Shown here: positions 10,153 through 22,013 of the stretch, piece by piece
Layout of the letters: every line of letters begins with the position of its first letter
Numbering within the stretch: position 1 is the stretch's first letter
Translations under genes and position numbers: made by a program
The notes under the pieces: model-generated
Seen by the model: the letters and a program-made list of their open reading frames with translations, nothing else
Databases searched by the model: none
Told to the model about the DNA's origin: nothing
DNA from: Steinernema hermaphroditum
Taxonomy: Eukaryota > Nematoda > Chromadorea > Rhabditida > Steinernematidae
Direction: 5' to 3'
DNA length: 64,000 nucleotides
Assembly (NCBI GenBank): GCA_030435675.1
Contig: CM059622.1
Coordinates: 9,734,001 to 9,798,000, forward strand

Positions 10153-12320
10153 TTATTGATGGTGAGATTGAAGATGACTGGGCACTTTGTACTGCTGAGT
10201 GTTTCCGGATACATTCGGCATCATGAAGGAAAACGGGAACTGTGCAGCAGGATAATGTGGCTGATGTTGCATCTGGAACAATAGCATAAATCATAAGAAA
10301 CTCCCCAGCCGCCTACTAACCGTAAGCAATGACGCCATATTTTGCTGATGAGGCTGCATGTAATGTGTCACATTGGGTGGAGGTCCACTGAATCCGGGTG
10401 GCGGGGGAACATATTGCAATGAAGAAGGCGACTGTTGCTGTTGCTGAGAAGCTCCAGGATTTGAGTTCATTGCTGCTGCAGCCAAAGCATTCATGTCGAA
10501 TCCAGCCATGCATCCCATGAGTGATTGGTAGTTATGCATGAAGGTGGCTGCCGCATTGTACTGCTCCTCGTTCCGAAGGCTACCCATTGGGTTGTACATG
10601 GGATTCATGTACGGGAAGTTTCCATAAGGTACTTGAGGTGGATAGACTGGGTGCTGATGCTGAGATTGCTGAGGTTGCTGCCGAACAGGCTGAGGTGGCG
10701 CATATGCTTCTGGAGGAAAGCTGAGATTCTTGATATCCCCGTAGGACAGCTGCTGTCCAACAGAGCGGTTGATGTAAGTCTTTGATTCTGGTGACACTTC
10801 AGACGGTACATTGCAGGACTGCATTGAGACAGCAGGAGGTGTGGCGTCCACAGCCCTGGGCTGAGTATTCGCTGACGCAAACATCTCGTTGCCTGTATTC
10901 GGAACAGAAGTATCGAGTACAGAAGTAGTTTCACCCTTGAAGAATTCATAGTTCTGAACTGGCGCAGGTTCGCTGGCCAACTCTTTGGCCTAAATTAAAA
11001 TAATTTAAGGGTTTATCTTTTTTAATTTGATCTACCTTTTCGGAGACTACCGGAGCAGACACAACTGCAGCAGTGTTTGGCTTATCTTCCCATGACTGCG
11101 CAGACGATTGATTTTGATTCGGCTCTTCGTTGGTCACCTTCTCTGTGCTCAGAGATTCTTCAATAGGAGCGTTCTCGGCTTGTTGTTCCAGGGAAAGTTC
11201 TGCTACAGAAACCTCAGCAGCACTGTCTTCAATTACTTCAGGCTCAGACACTTCATCCGGATCCGGAACCGACGAAGAAAGCAAAGCGCTCTGATAGACA
11301 ACAGGAGTAGACGAGTCATCCTCCACAGAGTCTTTTTCGACACCAGGTGGCTTGGTAGCTATTTCATCGCCACTTGAACTCTGATTACTCTTCGTTGGGG
11401 CCACTCTACGACCAGCAGCAGCCGCAGCAAAAGAGATTGGACCTGCAGCACATCCGGTAAAAGGCTTCGGCTCAGGAACTGTTGGTTTTTCGGGTTCCGA
11501 TACAGCTTTTTGTTCAGCGACATTGTCGCTCGTAGTCGCCAATTCATTGTCGACTGCCTTTGACGAAGGTAACGGATCCTCGCTTCGTGTGAACACCAAT
11601 GGCTTGTCCTTGTTGCGACTGTGCTAAAAACAAGTTTCGGTCATGACATCACTTCAGTTTTCGTACCCAGTTGAACTCTTCCGAATCGTCGTTCTTCGAG
11701 AATGCGTCCGCACTTCTGTTGTCTGGGTTTTCTTGTTTCCTGGACTTGCCACCGTTCATGTGTGCATCGTGTCCTACTCTACGGCCTCCACGTCCTCGAC
11801 GAGGTGCTCCTCGATCTGCCACATTCTGCGATCCCTCAGTTCCAGTCCGGTCTGCTACAGAGCGGTCACCGCGAGCGTTACCAGCACCACCACGCTGGGA
11901 ACCGCGGCCGCGACGTTCTCCGTTAACCACTCCAGGGCGGCCAGGTCGTGAAGGGCGCCCAGTGGAATTCTGTTGGTCAAACTTCTCATCTTTGCGAGCC
12001 TTTCTGCTCTTGCTTTCAGTCCACGAGTTTTCCTCTTCCGCCTTCTCGATGATCGCAAGCACTGCAGCATCCACATTGTTGTCCGCATCAAATAGAGCAA
12101 CTTCGGCATCCATCTGGGAGCATCTGGTCGCTTCCATGATCTGTAAAGGACGTTAAGTTAAAAGACGGCGAAACACGCAAACCTTTTTGACCAATTTGGA
12201 GCGGCGGCGCTCGTCCGCCCCACCTTCGTCCTTCGCATTTTGCGTCATCTTGGCCATGCGAATTTGCTCGCTTGAGGCCTTCGGCTGTTTGGCAAAAGTC
12301 TCAGATCCCTTGCCGCCCAT
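10153..12320 (-). CDS. UBAP2L: UBAP2L/lingerer-like protein, left copy of inverted pair
   Basis: Five exons: 12320-12183, 12140-11667, 11623-11036, 10989-10321, 10272-10153; 662 residues. The family (UBAP2, UBAP2L, Drosophila lingerer) binds RNA and nucleates stress granules. An N-terminal SSEQIRMAKM motif precedes a UBA-like three-helix domain (residues about 45-85). An RG/RGG-rich tract follows (about 100-165), then a long Ser/Pro/Glu-rich and Gln/Asn-rich disordered region and a conserved QFPFSFMMPNVSG patch near the end. Exons 1-3 are base-for-base the same as in the right copy. Exon 4 lacks about 40 codons present there, and the last exon stops about 70 codons earlier. A 43-nt intron in the 5' UTR is readable (gtatgt to tttcag, ending just 5' of CTCCAGTTGTC-ATG). 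Confidence 0.85.
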
Positions 12321-12337
12321 GACAACTGGAGCTGAAA
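10843..12337 (-). repeat. Left arm of 1.5-kb perfect inverted repeat
   Basis: Reverse complement of 14318-15812 (coordinates sum to 26655). By eye identical over about 1495 bp, covering exons 1-3, all three introns between exons 1 and 4 and the start of exon 4. The first mismatch is at 10842. At the other end identity stops inside the pyrimidine tract of the 5' UTR splice acceptor. Confidence 0.9.
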
Positions 12338-12546
12338 TAGGACGTCTCGCATCTGCGTTAAATTACTCACATACACGTATTACCCCCGCCCAGTTAATAA
12401 ATTAAATGCAGGAACACCAAGTAGTAAACCATGAAACTCTCAAGAACAATATCTCTCAATGGATTCTACCAGCAAGAAAAGCCTAGAGTATCTTGACACA
12501 CCGCACATAAAAATGTGTGCGGAGAGATACTATACCAAAGCTCTTA
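12338..12546. other. 5' flank of left UBAP2L-like gene
   Basis: Unique sequence not shared with the right arm. Contains the 5' UTR intron donor (minus-strand gtatgtgag, about 12378-12370). Promoter position unknown. Confidence 0.45.
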
Positions 12547-12966
12547 AGGCTGGGCCATACTTCTGAGACGCACGCTGTGTCTCAAATTTTTTTTTGCCAT
12601 TTTCAAGTTTCTTTTTATGTAGTTTGCTGATATATGAGCCACGCGCAGGAGTCGCGCATCACTCATCCACCGTGTACGGGTGGAAAAATTGGAATGAGAT
12701 TCAAGGCTGCTGACCTGTGGGCGATTCTTTCTGTGTCTCACCATGTGAGTGATGACTCATGTCTCAAGACCGTGAGACACAGAAAGAATTGAACACAGCT
12801 CACGAGTTACCGTTCCTGTGCGAGTGATCTTTATAGTGAACTGTTCTTGAGTGATGCGCGACTCATGCGCGTAGCTCACATTCCAGCAAGTCAGATAAGA
12901 TTAAACTTAAAAACCGCAAATAAAAATTTGAGACACAGCCTGTGTCTCAGAAGTATGGCCCAGCCT
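12547..12966. mobile_element. 420-bp MITE with TTA target duplication (PIF/Harbinger-like)
   Basis: Left end AGGCTGGGCCATACTTCTGA is matched in inverted form at the right end, with the TIR continuing for roughly 60 bp through GAGACNCAGGCTGTGTCTCAAA. Flanking TTA at 12544-12546 and 12967-12969 is a perfect 3-bp duplication, the TWA type used by PIF/Harbinger transposases. No coding frame. A diverged half-copy lies at about 24450-24600. Confidence 0.82.
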
Positions 12967-14317
12967 TTAGAAAAACACGGAAACCGTAAAACCCAGAAGA
13001 TTCAGAGCTCATTTTGACAGTCATCTGGCGAGGACAACAGTAAACGACGGACGACAGGAAAGATACTCGCTACAGGACCTGCAACTCGCATAAACCTCAC
13101 AAGGGGCTGAGCCATGTGGAAGCGGACATCCAAGAAACAATCGCACCTAAAATGTCCGCAAGCACCGAGAAGGCGCACCGCGCGCGGCTTGACTGATTCG
13201 TTAGCACAGTCTGCGCGATAGATGTAGTCGCTGCAAGACCGTCGCTTCTATTCGATTACATTATATATACCGGATATTCGCGCAGTCCTGCAAATTTTGT
13301 GCGCCGTTGGCGCTCTTGCTTCTGCCGTCACAGACGGCCGTCATTCGCTCCCGGGAGCGAGGACGGGCCGAACCTCCACGAGTGACAGTATTAAGTAAAA
13401 GGTTCAGTAGGGTGCAATGCTCATCGAGACTTGCGAAACCTCTTCCATCGCCGACTCTCATCAGTGCTTACACTGATCATCTCACAACTGCGCTCGTGTT
13501 TTACCAAAAGTTATACTGAGCCGCCGCGCGACTGTCCTATCCTGGACCGTTCGTCTCTTGGATCTACCATCTTCTGAGGAGCGGACGGTTCACGTGGGAA
13601 CCAAACTGCAGGCGGTTCACTGGCAGTTGTCGGAGCAGCCAACGACTACTCTTTTCTTTCTCCAAACTTTGTTCATCATCTCCGATGTCCGTGTAAAAGC
13701 TACCTTAGATATTTGAAAAGAATGTGAATCCCGTCGCCGAACAGCGTGATGACACGAATGACTTAATCTGCCGACATTAGCTCAGAATCAAGGGCATATG
13801 AACGCCCATTGTTCGAATTTTCGCGTGCCTTCTATTTAGTTTGGCATCCGCCTCTGGCAAAGAACAAATCCGACTGTCTGAATTTCGTATGGTGCACGTG
13901 ATTCAGGCTCTTTGAATAGTACGGTAATCTCGTCGCGTTCGGATTGTGAAAGTGCTGCTATCTCACGTGTTTGGCGCTATGAGGCATTGTTTTGCGATGC
14001 GAGAACGGAAGCGAATCAGAACATATCATGCAGTAATCATTCTCATCTGTTTCCATTGTGCGCTTTACGCTGACCAATGTGCTGTGTGTCCGCGCGGCGC
14101 AGCGCCCTCCTTAGCCACTCCCGGGGGTGGAGTCGCGCTTGGGCTGCCTCAGTCATTCGTTTTGAACGACACAGTCAGTGCGCGGTAATGTTGTATTGAT
14201 CGAGCGCGCGGCGTCGGACACGCGAGTGTCCTTTGCGTTTTTGTATTGGGCTTTTTGGGCTTATTCGTTGTTCTTTCCAGCGCGATTTCAGCGTTCCCTC
14301 TTACATTCAGTGAACTT
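12967..14317. other. Spacer between the inverted UBAP2L-like genes
   Basis: About 1.35 kb, GC-rich in parts, with no convincing coding frame, intron pattern or repeat match in the window. It contains the promoter and 5' UTR of the right-hand gene, and perhaps part of the left gene's promoter beyond the MITE. Several acceptor-like TTTCAG/TTCCAG sites crowd the last 60 nt. Confidence 0.4.
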
Positions 14318-15812
14318 TTTCAGCTCCAGTTGTCATGGGCGGCAAGGGATCTGAGACTTTTGCCAAACAGCCGAAGGCCTCAAGCGAGCAAATTCGCATG
14401 GCCAAGATGACGCAAAATGCGAAGGACGAAGGTGGGGCGGACGAGCGCCGCCGCTCCAAATTGGTCAAAAAGGTTTGCGTGTTTCGCCGTCTTTTAACTT
14501 AACGTCCTTTACAGATCATGGAAGCGACCAGATGCTCCCAGATGGATGCCGAAGTTGCTCTATTTGATGCGGACAACAATGTGGATGCTGCAGTGCTTGC
14601 GATCATCGAGAAGGCGGAAGAGGAAAACTCGTGGACTGAAAGCAAGAGCAGAAAGGCTCGCAAAGATGAGAAGTTTGACCAACAGAATTCCACTGGGCGC
14701 CCTTCACGACCTGGCCGCCCTGGAGTGGTTAACGGAGAACGTCGCGGCCGCGGTTCCCAGCGTGGTGGTGCTGGTAACGCTCGCGGTGACCGCTCTGTAG
14801 CAGACCGGACTGGAACTGAGGGATCGCAGAATGTGGCAGATCGAGGAGCACCTCGTCGAGGACGTGGAGGCCGTAGAGTAGGACACGATGCACACATGAA
14901 CGGTGGCAAGTCCAGGAAACAAGAAAACCCAGACAACAGAAGTGCGGACGCATTCTCGAAGAACGACGATTCGGAAGAGTTCAACTGGGTACGAAAACTG
15001 AAGTGATGTCATGACCGAAACTTGTTTTTAGCACAGTCGCAACAAGGACAAGCCATTGGTGTTCACACGAAGCGAGGATCCGTTACCTTCGTCAAAGGCA
15101 GTCGACAATGAATTGGCGACTACGAGCGACAATGTCGCTGAACAAAAAGCTGTATCGGAACCCGAAAAACCAACAGTTCCTGAGCCGAAGCCTTTTACCG
15201 GATGTGCTGCAGGTCCAATCTCTTTTGCTGCGGCTGCTGCTGGTCGTAGAGTGGCCCCAACGAAGAGTAATCAGAGTTCAAGTGGCGATGAAATAGCTAC
15301 CAAGCCACCTGGTGTCGAAAAAGACTCTGTGGAGGATGACTCGTCTACTCCTGTTGTCTATCAGAGCGCTTTGCTTTCTTCGTCGGTTCCGGATCCGGAT
15401 GAAGTGTCTGAGCCTGAAGTAATTGAAGACAGTGCTGCTGAGGTTTCTGTAGCAGAACTTTCCCTGGAACAACAAGCCGAGAACGCTCCTATTGAAGAAT
15501 CTCTGAGCACAGAGAAGGTGACCAACGAAGAGCCGAATCAAAATCAATCGTCTGCGCAGTCATGGGAAGATAAGCCAAACACTGCTGCAGTTGTGTCTGC
15601 TCCGGTAGTCTCCGAAAAGGTAGATCAAATTAAAAAAGATAAACCCTTAAATTATTTTAATTTAGGCCAAAGAGTTGGCCAGCGAACCTGCGCCAGTTCA
15701 GAACTATGAATTCTTCAAGGGTGAAACTACTTCTGTACTCGATACTTCTGTTCCGAATACAGGCAACGAGATGTTTGCGTCAGCGAATACTCAGCCCAGG
15801 GCTGTGGACGCC
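14318..15812 (+). repeat. Right arm of 1.5-kb perfect inverted repeat
   Basis: Inverted partner of 10843-12337; see that entry. The arms are separated by a 1980-bp unique spacer. Confidence 0.9.
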
Positions 15813-16811
15813 GCACCTCCTGCTGTCTCAATGCAGTCTTCCAATGTACCCTCTGAAGCGTCACCTGAATCAAAGACCTACATTAATCGCTCTGTTGGAC
15901 AGCAGTTGTCCTATGGGGATACTAAAAATCTCAGCTTTCCTCCGGAAGCATATGCGCCACCTCAACCTGCTCGGCAACAGCCTCAGCAATCACAGCATCA
16001 GCACCCAGTCTATCCACCTCAAGTACCTTATGGAAACTTCCCGTACATGAATCCCATGTACAATCCAATGAACAATCTCCGAAGCGAAGATCAGTATAAC
16101 GCGGCGGCTGCCTTCATGCATAACTACCAGTCACTCATGGGAGGCATGGGAGGCTTCGATATGAATGCTTTGGCAGCAGCAGCAATGAACTCAAATCCTG
16201 GAGCTTCTCAGCAACAGCAGCAGCGCCACGACAACGTTTATGATCACAAAAACTACCACGGCTCCAATACAGGTGCTGGCGCCGGATCTAACTTGGCACA
16301 GCAACGTCCTGACAATTCCTCGTCGATGATACCTAATGCATCAGTTCCGCCTCCTCCGGGTTTCTCGGGACCTCCTTCGAACATGAGCCACTACATGCAA
16401 CCTCCCCAGCAAAATCTGGCCTCATTGTTTGCGGTTCGCAGTCCTTTCTCGTACCATTCAACAAAAAGATTGTTTCAGATGCCTCCACAGTACCCGACCC
16501 AACTCCCGTTTTCGTTTTTGATGCCGAACGTCAGTGGAAACTCGCAGCAACACAAGGTCCCGAGTCACCTCCCGTCTTTCCACCAGGACGAAAACACGGC
16601 AGATCTCAGACTTTCTGGGCAGCAGCAAAAGGCGTATGGTCAACAAAGTCAGATGGATAAGTACGGTGCGAGTGGCAAGGTCGACCGTATGGGACAAGGC
16701 GCTCAGTCCACGCCGCCCCCTCAAATGGGCTACGGACAACCCCACGGCAATTACATGTCGCAGATGCACGGATCTAAGAAGGGTTACAACCACCACAACT
16801 GGAACTCGTAA
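14335..16811 (+). CDS. UBAP2L: UBAP2L/lingerer-like protein, right (longer) copy
   Basis: Five exons: 14335-14472, 14515-14988, 15032-15619, 15666-16433, 16479-16811; 766 residues, introns 42-46 nt. Same architecture as the left copy: EQIRMAKM motif, UBA-like domain (DAEVALFDADNNVDAAVL), RG-rich tract, Glu/Ser-rich middle, then a Pro/Gln/Asn-rich prion-like C-terminal half with PPPPGFSGPP and PFSFLMPNVSGN patches. It carries a Gln-rich, Asn/Ser-rich insert in exon 4 and a Gln/Gly/Tyr-rich tail of about 70 residues that the left copy lacks. Because the complete tail is here, this copy is the better candidate for the ancestral form. Human UBAP2L is about 1090 residues. Confidence 0.87.
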
Positions 16812-17167
16812 ACCACTTCAGTCCGACCCATAACCTCAGCTGTTTGTGTAATTGGTAGTCGCCGGTTATTTCTCTTTCAACGCATCTCTTTTCAAGCCAT
16901 CTCATATTTGTATTTTGATAACTGATTGCACACATTTGATTCGGGTTATGTGGCTGTTCATTGTTGAAAACATGATAAATAATATCTTATCACCTGAATT
17001 TCTCAGGGTGCTACAAGAAAGAAACAACACGAGTGGCAAATTGAGAGAGTGTGTTTCGCCTGTGTTCGCGACGACATGGATCGGAAAGAAGTCGTCGTGG
17101 ACATATTTGTGCTAAGATTTCAATTAAGCAGCGGAAGATTTGAACAATGACGATTTATCTGCATATA
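16812..17167. other. 3' flank of right UBAP2L-like gene
   Basis: About 355 nt, AT-rich, presumably the 3' UTR (GATAAATAATATC near 16975 is the nearest poly(A)-like stretch). Ends at the TA dinucleotide that borders the composite element. Confidence 0.4.
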
Positions 17168-17745
17168 TAGTCAGATAAAAAAATCTCTCGGTAAAACGGC
17201 GAGTGCTCCCGCCACGCCTTTCGCGGCGTTATAAGAATCGTATGTTCGTACAGCGCTGAAATTACAATGGCATTTTTGAGTTTGTGCGTGAATGGCGCCT
17301 TTCTTCGCGTACGAGATGTGATTTTGAAAAAACTCAACATTGTTTTGTAGATCTATCTCTGGCGGATCGTTTGAACCACCACTGAGCACCAGGCGTGGAA
17401 TTTCCGCGGAGGAGACAGCTTTTTCATCTCCCCGACATGTGTTTACTCTAGTTTTTTGCCTGCTGTCTTGTCCAAACTGGCACAACAGATCGCGCAGCCC
17501 GTCCTTGTCATCATAGAATCCATGTGAACCGATATGAAAGCGATTTCAATAAAAACAATGAAAGCGAATAAAAACCGGACATTCGCGGTACGGGACCTCA
17601 GCGTGTAAGTGCGATGTTCTGAATGCATCGATCTGATCGGCATCGAATCGCTTTCATGTCGCTCCAAATGCATTCTCCGATGATCTCTGACGGCGCAATC
17701 TGTTCTGCCAGTTTGGACAAGACAGCAGGGAAAAAACTAGTTTAC
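17168..17745 (+). repeat. Left inverted terminus of composite element
   Basis: Partner of 26683-27265. Contains CACGCCTTTCGCGGCGTTAT and, further in, CATGTCGGGGAGATGAAAAA in inverted form. The inner limit is set by R1, which begins at about 17746. Confidence 0.8.
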
Positions 17746-18330
17746 GAGTTTATTTCTCGTATATAAGGCTTACGCCTTGCGAGACGTCATATATATGCAC
17801 AAGAAACACATTGTCACTCCGTAGTCGCCGGTCTTCTTCTGACTTCGGCACATCAGAGTAGAACACGGCGATCCCATCAGTGTGCGCGAGGATCAGAGAT
17901 GCGAAGAGCTGATTCCGGTGACGGTGGAGTACAGTGCATCTGTCTTCAACTCGGGTGGCGGCGCGGACGTCGGAGTTGAAGAGCTTCTTCAGCAGTTTCC
18001 GCAGGAGACACGCGAAGAACGGCATCCGGATGAAACGCGTCGGTGGAGCACAACGGACGAACCGGGAACCATCAGACTGGCTGCGCGGACTTTCAGCGAG
18101 ACTTCGACTTCTCTGGCGGCGCGGGTGGAGTCGGGCGGCAGTGACTAGCTTCTTGGCAAGACGGCGGAACTACGGCTCCCTGGTGTTCCAGGCCTTCTGG
18201 GAGCCAGGGCGATCATTACACCAACAACGACGGCCGAGAACGACCGCTCACTCAACTCATTCGGCCCAGACAACCTCAGAGAGAGAGAGCGAGTGGACGA
18301 CCCGACCGATCGCTGGGGACACAAATGAAA
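17746..18330 (+). repeat. Dispersed repeat R1, copy 2 (nested in composite)
   Basis: Starts near ACGAGTTTATTTCTCGTATA with the family's GGCTTACGCC palindromic part. It ends near CGACCGATCGCTGGGGACAC and is followed by a repeat of the composite's own CATGTCGGGGAGATG segment (about 18360). That suggests insertion into the composite terminus. Confidence 0.75.
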
Positions 18331-18960
18331 GACTGAGAAATGCGGAAAAACTAGAGTAAACACATGTCGGGGAGATGAAAAACAAGAAATAAGACACCGC
18401 GACACGCGAAAGCCGGGTTCCGCCGCGATCACCCTGGCGCGTCGCGTGTTTTCTTTCGTTTTTCTTTTAGCGGCGCGTGCTGGCGCGCGTTCGTGCTGTC
18501 ACGTTATATAGTCGAATTCAAAAAACTTGTACCCTTTTCGTCGCGTGGTCCTGACACGCCATTTTTGCACGTTCGCGGCGTGTGGTCGCGTCGTTCATAA
18601 GGCGAAATCGTGAATTTGGTGAACTGTCTGTAGTCTTCGCCGTTTTACTCCAAGGTTTCGTGCGTTTTTTGGAAAAGCGCAAGCGTAGTCCTCTTCCTTA
18701 GTCAATTGCGCGTCGAATGAGCGCCGACTCGCAGCAAATGGAGCTTTCCTCACGGAGGAGTAGCATTTTTTCGAAACGCCTAGCAAGAATTTCCATCTTT
18801 TTGGCCTATTTTTGTGGATTTTCACGTTGTAAACGCGTCCTATCCTATCCTGTTCGCGTCCTACTCGTCTCGTGTGTTGTATTTACGCCAATGACTTTCA
18901 TTATAACAAGATCAACAGCAAAAAATAACAGCATAACAAGTTAACAGACAGTAAATATAA

Positions 18961-20832
18961 CTACTCTTCATCTGAAGAGTCGTAGCTGGCGTCGAAATCA
19001 AGCATACGGGAATCCACTCCAGCAAACGAGGAGCTGTGTAGGTCAAGATACTCGCTTTCTACCTTTAATGTGTGCTCAAAATAATTCCGATATGCAGTAA
19101 CGGGAAGTGTGTCAAATGCTCTTCGCATGTGTGCCATGACTACGTCTAATTTGTCCGTGTGTGTGATTTGGCTTCGAATGTACTCTTTTGAATATGCCCA
19201 CAGCATCTCTATTGGATTAAGAGTGCAATGGTATGGTGGAAGTCTCAGAATCTCCACACCAGCCTGTTTGCATCTCTCATCAACGAAAAACTTTTTGAAT
19301 GAATCACGTCCTCCTTTCTCCGCATAGAAAATCGACAGCTTTTCTAACAAAATGTCCCTAGACCACCCTTCGAAAGCTTCCTCTCCGTGTTTATTCAAAA
19401 ACGTGGCTATCTCTTTTCTGTTGCTCCTCGTGCTGGGAGGACTCTCAAGAACTCTTCCATGGTACGGAGCATTATCAATAATTAAGCAAACTTTGTCGCT
19501 TCTCGCAAGAAGTTTGGGGATGACCTTCTCCAGCCACTCCTCGAAAACCTCCGCGCTCATGGATCGATGATAGTCAGCATCATTCGCTGTTCCCGATGTG
19601 AACATGAGCAGAACGTCGTCTACGGGTCCTTCTTCAGTAATGGCGTGAAGAACAATAGCTCTTTTGCCTCTTGTGGTCGGTGCCGAAGGTCCGAAGCACA
19701 ACCCTTTCATCTGGAGCTCTGCGAGTGGCGAGGTTGGAGTCCAATCGTGATGATGAGTCATGCCTTCAAAGCACCACGTCTCGTCGCAATAAACGAGAAC
19801 GCAATGTTCATTTCGAAGCTTCTGGATGCGCTCAAGGTACCGTAATCGCTTGTGAATTACGTCACCTGTCTCGGTCAGGTTATAGCGACCATTGACCTTC
19901 TTGTACCTAGACAATCGAATAGAACCGGCAAAAAATGAGGGACTACCGGTATCCGAGGCCAATTATGAGCCGACGGAGACTGCTAATAGATTGGGGAATG
20001 CAGTCAGATACTGCTTCAATAGACTTCAACGCGTCCAGAATGTCGTTCACAACAACCGGTTTCCCTATTCGATACCGTTTGTCGATCTCCTGTTCGAGAA
20101 GGTGAACGACAAGTGGATCAGATTCTTCAACCATTCCCTCAGATCGTTCCTTGTTTGAGAGTGAAAGTCTTGGTCGGCAGCCGGGGAGTCTTCTGTTTTC
20201 TTGACCCTCGACTGCTACGTTCGTGGACTTGTTAAATCGGTAGAACTCTGAGAGAGTCTTTGTTCGGATACCGAGCATTTGTGACGCTAACTGCAGTCCG
20301 GTAACACCAAGGCCTTTGTTCATCTTGCAGAACGCATCACAATATCTTTTCACATCTCCGAATGCCGCCTTTGATTTGCTACAAAACCATGAGCTTTTCA
20401 GCGGCGGAGTAGGCGGTGGAAGATTGATCTTCGATGTTTCGGTTTTCTAAATTATGTTGCTCCATTTCAGAACTTATCGTATATACAGACTTTGCTCATC
20501 TCTCGACCAGTCACCTGGGCCTTCCAGAAAGCACTCACATGTTTCAATTCGTTCTCTTTCTTCCGTGTCCTCTCTTGCGACTCAAAAGCTTCAGTTTCAT
20601 ACTTATCGCTGCGGCTTTCAGCGATTGCCAACAACCGTCGCAATTCAACGGTTTCTGATTCAATCGAGCTTAGAGAGGATTGAAGGCGCTTTATCTCGAG
20701 TTTGGCGTTTGTGAGCTCCTCTTTCATGGCGAGCAACTCGAGCTCCTTCTTCTTTTCTGCGCCTAGACGGCCCAATTCGCGTCTCTTCTTTGTCGACGCC
20801 TTCGCACGTGGCATATTCTTAGTTTTCCGCAT
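18961..20832 (-). CDS. DDE transposase, IS630/Tc1-like with long D-E spacing, intact
   Basis: Three exons: 20832-20491, 20446-19947, 19906-18961, introns 44 and 40 nt, about 595 residues with no stop or frameshift. Residues 1-110 are Lys/Arg-rich and then a long coiled coil (Glu/Lys/Leu heptads). A helix-turn-helix-like region follows (KRYCDAFCKMNKG onwards). The catalytic core shows YCDETWCF (first D), IDNAPYHG (second D) and YHCTLNPIEMLWA (E). The second D and the E are 88 residues apart, far more than the 34-41 of classical Tc1/mariner. The protein ends in an acidic tail (SSDEE). It is probably the source of the composite's transposition. An alternative in-frame ATG lies 18 nt further in (20814). 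Confidence 0.85.
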
Positions 20833-20849
20833 TAACACAGTTCAAGTAT

Positions 20850-22013
20850 AAGCCCATACGAGACGAGTAGAACTGGATCGAAACATTAGGGATCTCATAA
20901 AGTGGAGCGGGATTCCCTCCAGTCTTGCATTCTCCTTGGCGCATGGCATATTAAAAGCGTCTGGAGGAGTTGAGTTAGCGGCGAAGTTTCCTCCTTATCA
21001 TGTCTATAGACGACGCCTTGATAATACCAGACGTGAAGCCCTACCTTCGATGAAGGATAAGTTTAACCTTCCGGATGAGTTCACAACTACTCTTGATCAA
21101 TTGGGTCAAGAGGAAAAGTTTCTGCTCTGTTCCTCAGAGGAATTGATGATCTACGTTTTTGCCACAAAGAGTGATATCAAACTCGCTGCGTTTTCTGACA
21201 TTGTAGTTGGCGATTCGACCTTTGACGCTGCTCCCGTAGGTTGGCAACTATTGACTTTACATATGAGGTACAAAATCAGTGCGCACAATGACTATGAATG
21301 GACCACCTTCCTTCACGCAATTATGAAGAAGAAGTGTGAGTCTTCATATGAATATATCTTTAAAGCGTTGGCATCAGAATGGAATTCATTAGGTCTACTC
21401 GCGCGACAGCGCTTCTTTCGTTTCGATTACGAAAAAGCACAACTCAACGCAGCTGAAACCATATTCGGTGAAGGGAATGTTGGTGGATGCTTGTTCCACT
21501 ATACACAGGCTGTTATTAGGAATATGAAATCGAACGGTCTTTGCATGCTGTATAAGGATGACAAAAGTTTTCACGATTTCATGAGAAATCTATGCGCACT
21601 CCCGCTTCTTCCCGCGCATCTTATATTCCCTGCCTGGACTATTAATTTGAGTCACCCGCCTGTGTACAATGATAAGACAACAAATGATCAAATCTCTAAG
21701 TTCGCAGCGTATTTTGAGTCGCAATGGATTAGGTTGACGCCTTTGCGACATTGGAATTTCTGGTTAGCCGATGTAAGGACTACCAATGTAGCTGAGGGGT
21801 TTCATTCTCGCCTTCAACAACACCCACTGGTTAAGAAACACCCAAATGTTATCAGCTTGGTCTCATTTATTAGGATGTGGCAAAGTGAGCAGTCCACGCG
21901 CAAACATCAACTCCAGTCAGGCGCAAAGCCCAAAGCTAGGAATCCTAAGTACGAGCGCTTAAACGAACGTCTTAAAAACGTATTCGAGTCGTTTAAATCC
22001 GCTAGTAATGACA
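20850..22013 (+). pseudogene. MULE-type transposase fragment
   Basis: Open frame with no start ATG at its left end, truncated at the 5' side of the DDE transposase, running into repeat R2 at 22014. Mutator-like signs: VVGDSTFDAAPVGWQLLTLH (first catalytic Asp in the GD-x-T-F form, then the QL-x-T-L-H strand) and TTNVAEGFHSRLQ near the C-terminal end. The N-terminal DNA-binding part (FLYWCH or WRKY-like in other MULEs) is missing. The last codons of the open frame belong to R2. The frame appears to resume after R2 in the OTU segment, so this was probably one long protein. Confidence 0.72.

Noticed and set aside
13261..14188. Short frames in the spacer between the inverted genes
   Set aside because: Each is 60-80 codons, with no domain, no intron pattern and compositional bias typical of GC-rich non-coding DNA.
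10946..15709. Many open frames antisense to the UBAP2L-like exons (e.g. 160-codon frames with Ser/Pro/Arg bias)
   Set aside because: They mirror the Gly/Arg- and Ser-rich sense coding and have no splice support or recognisable domain.
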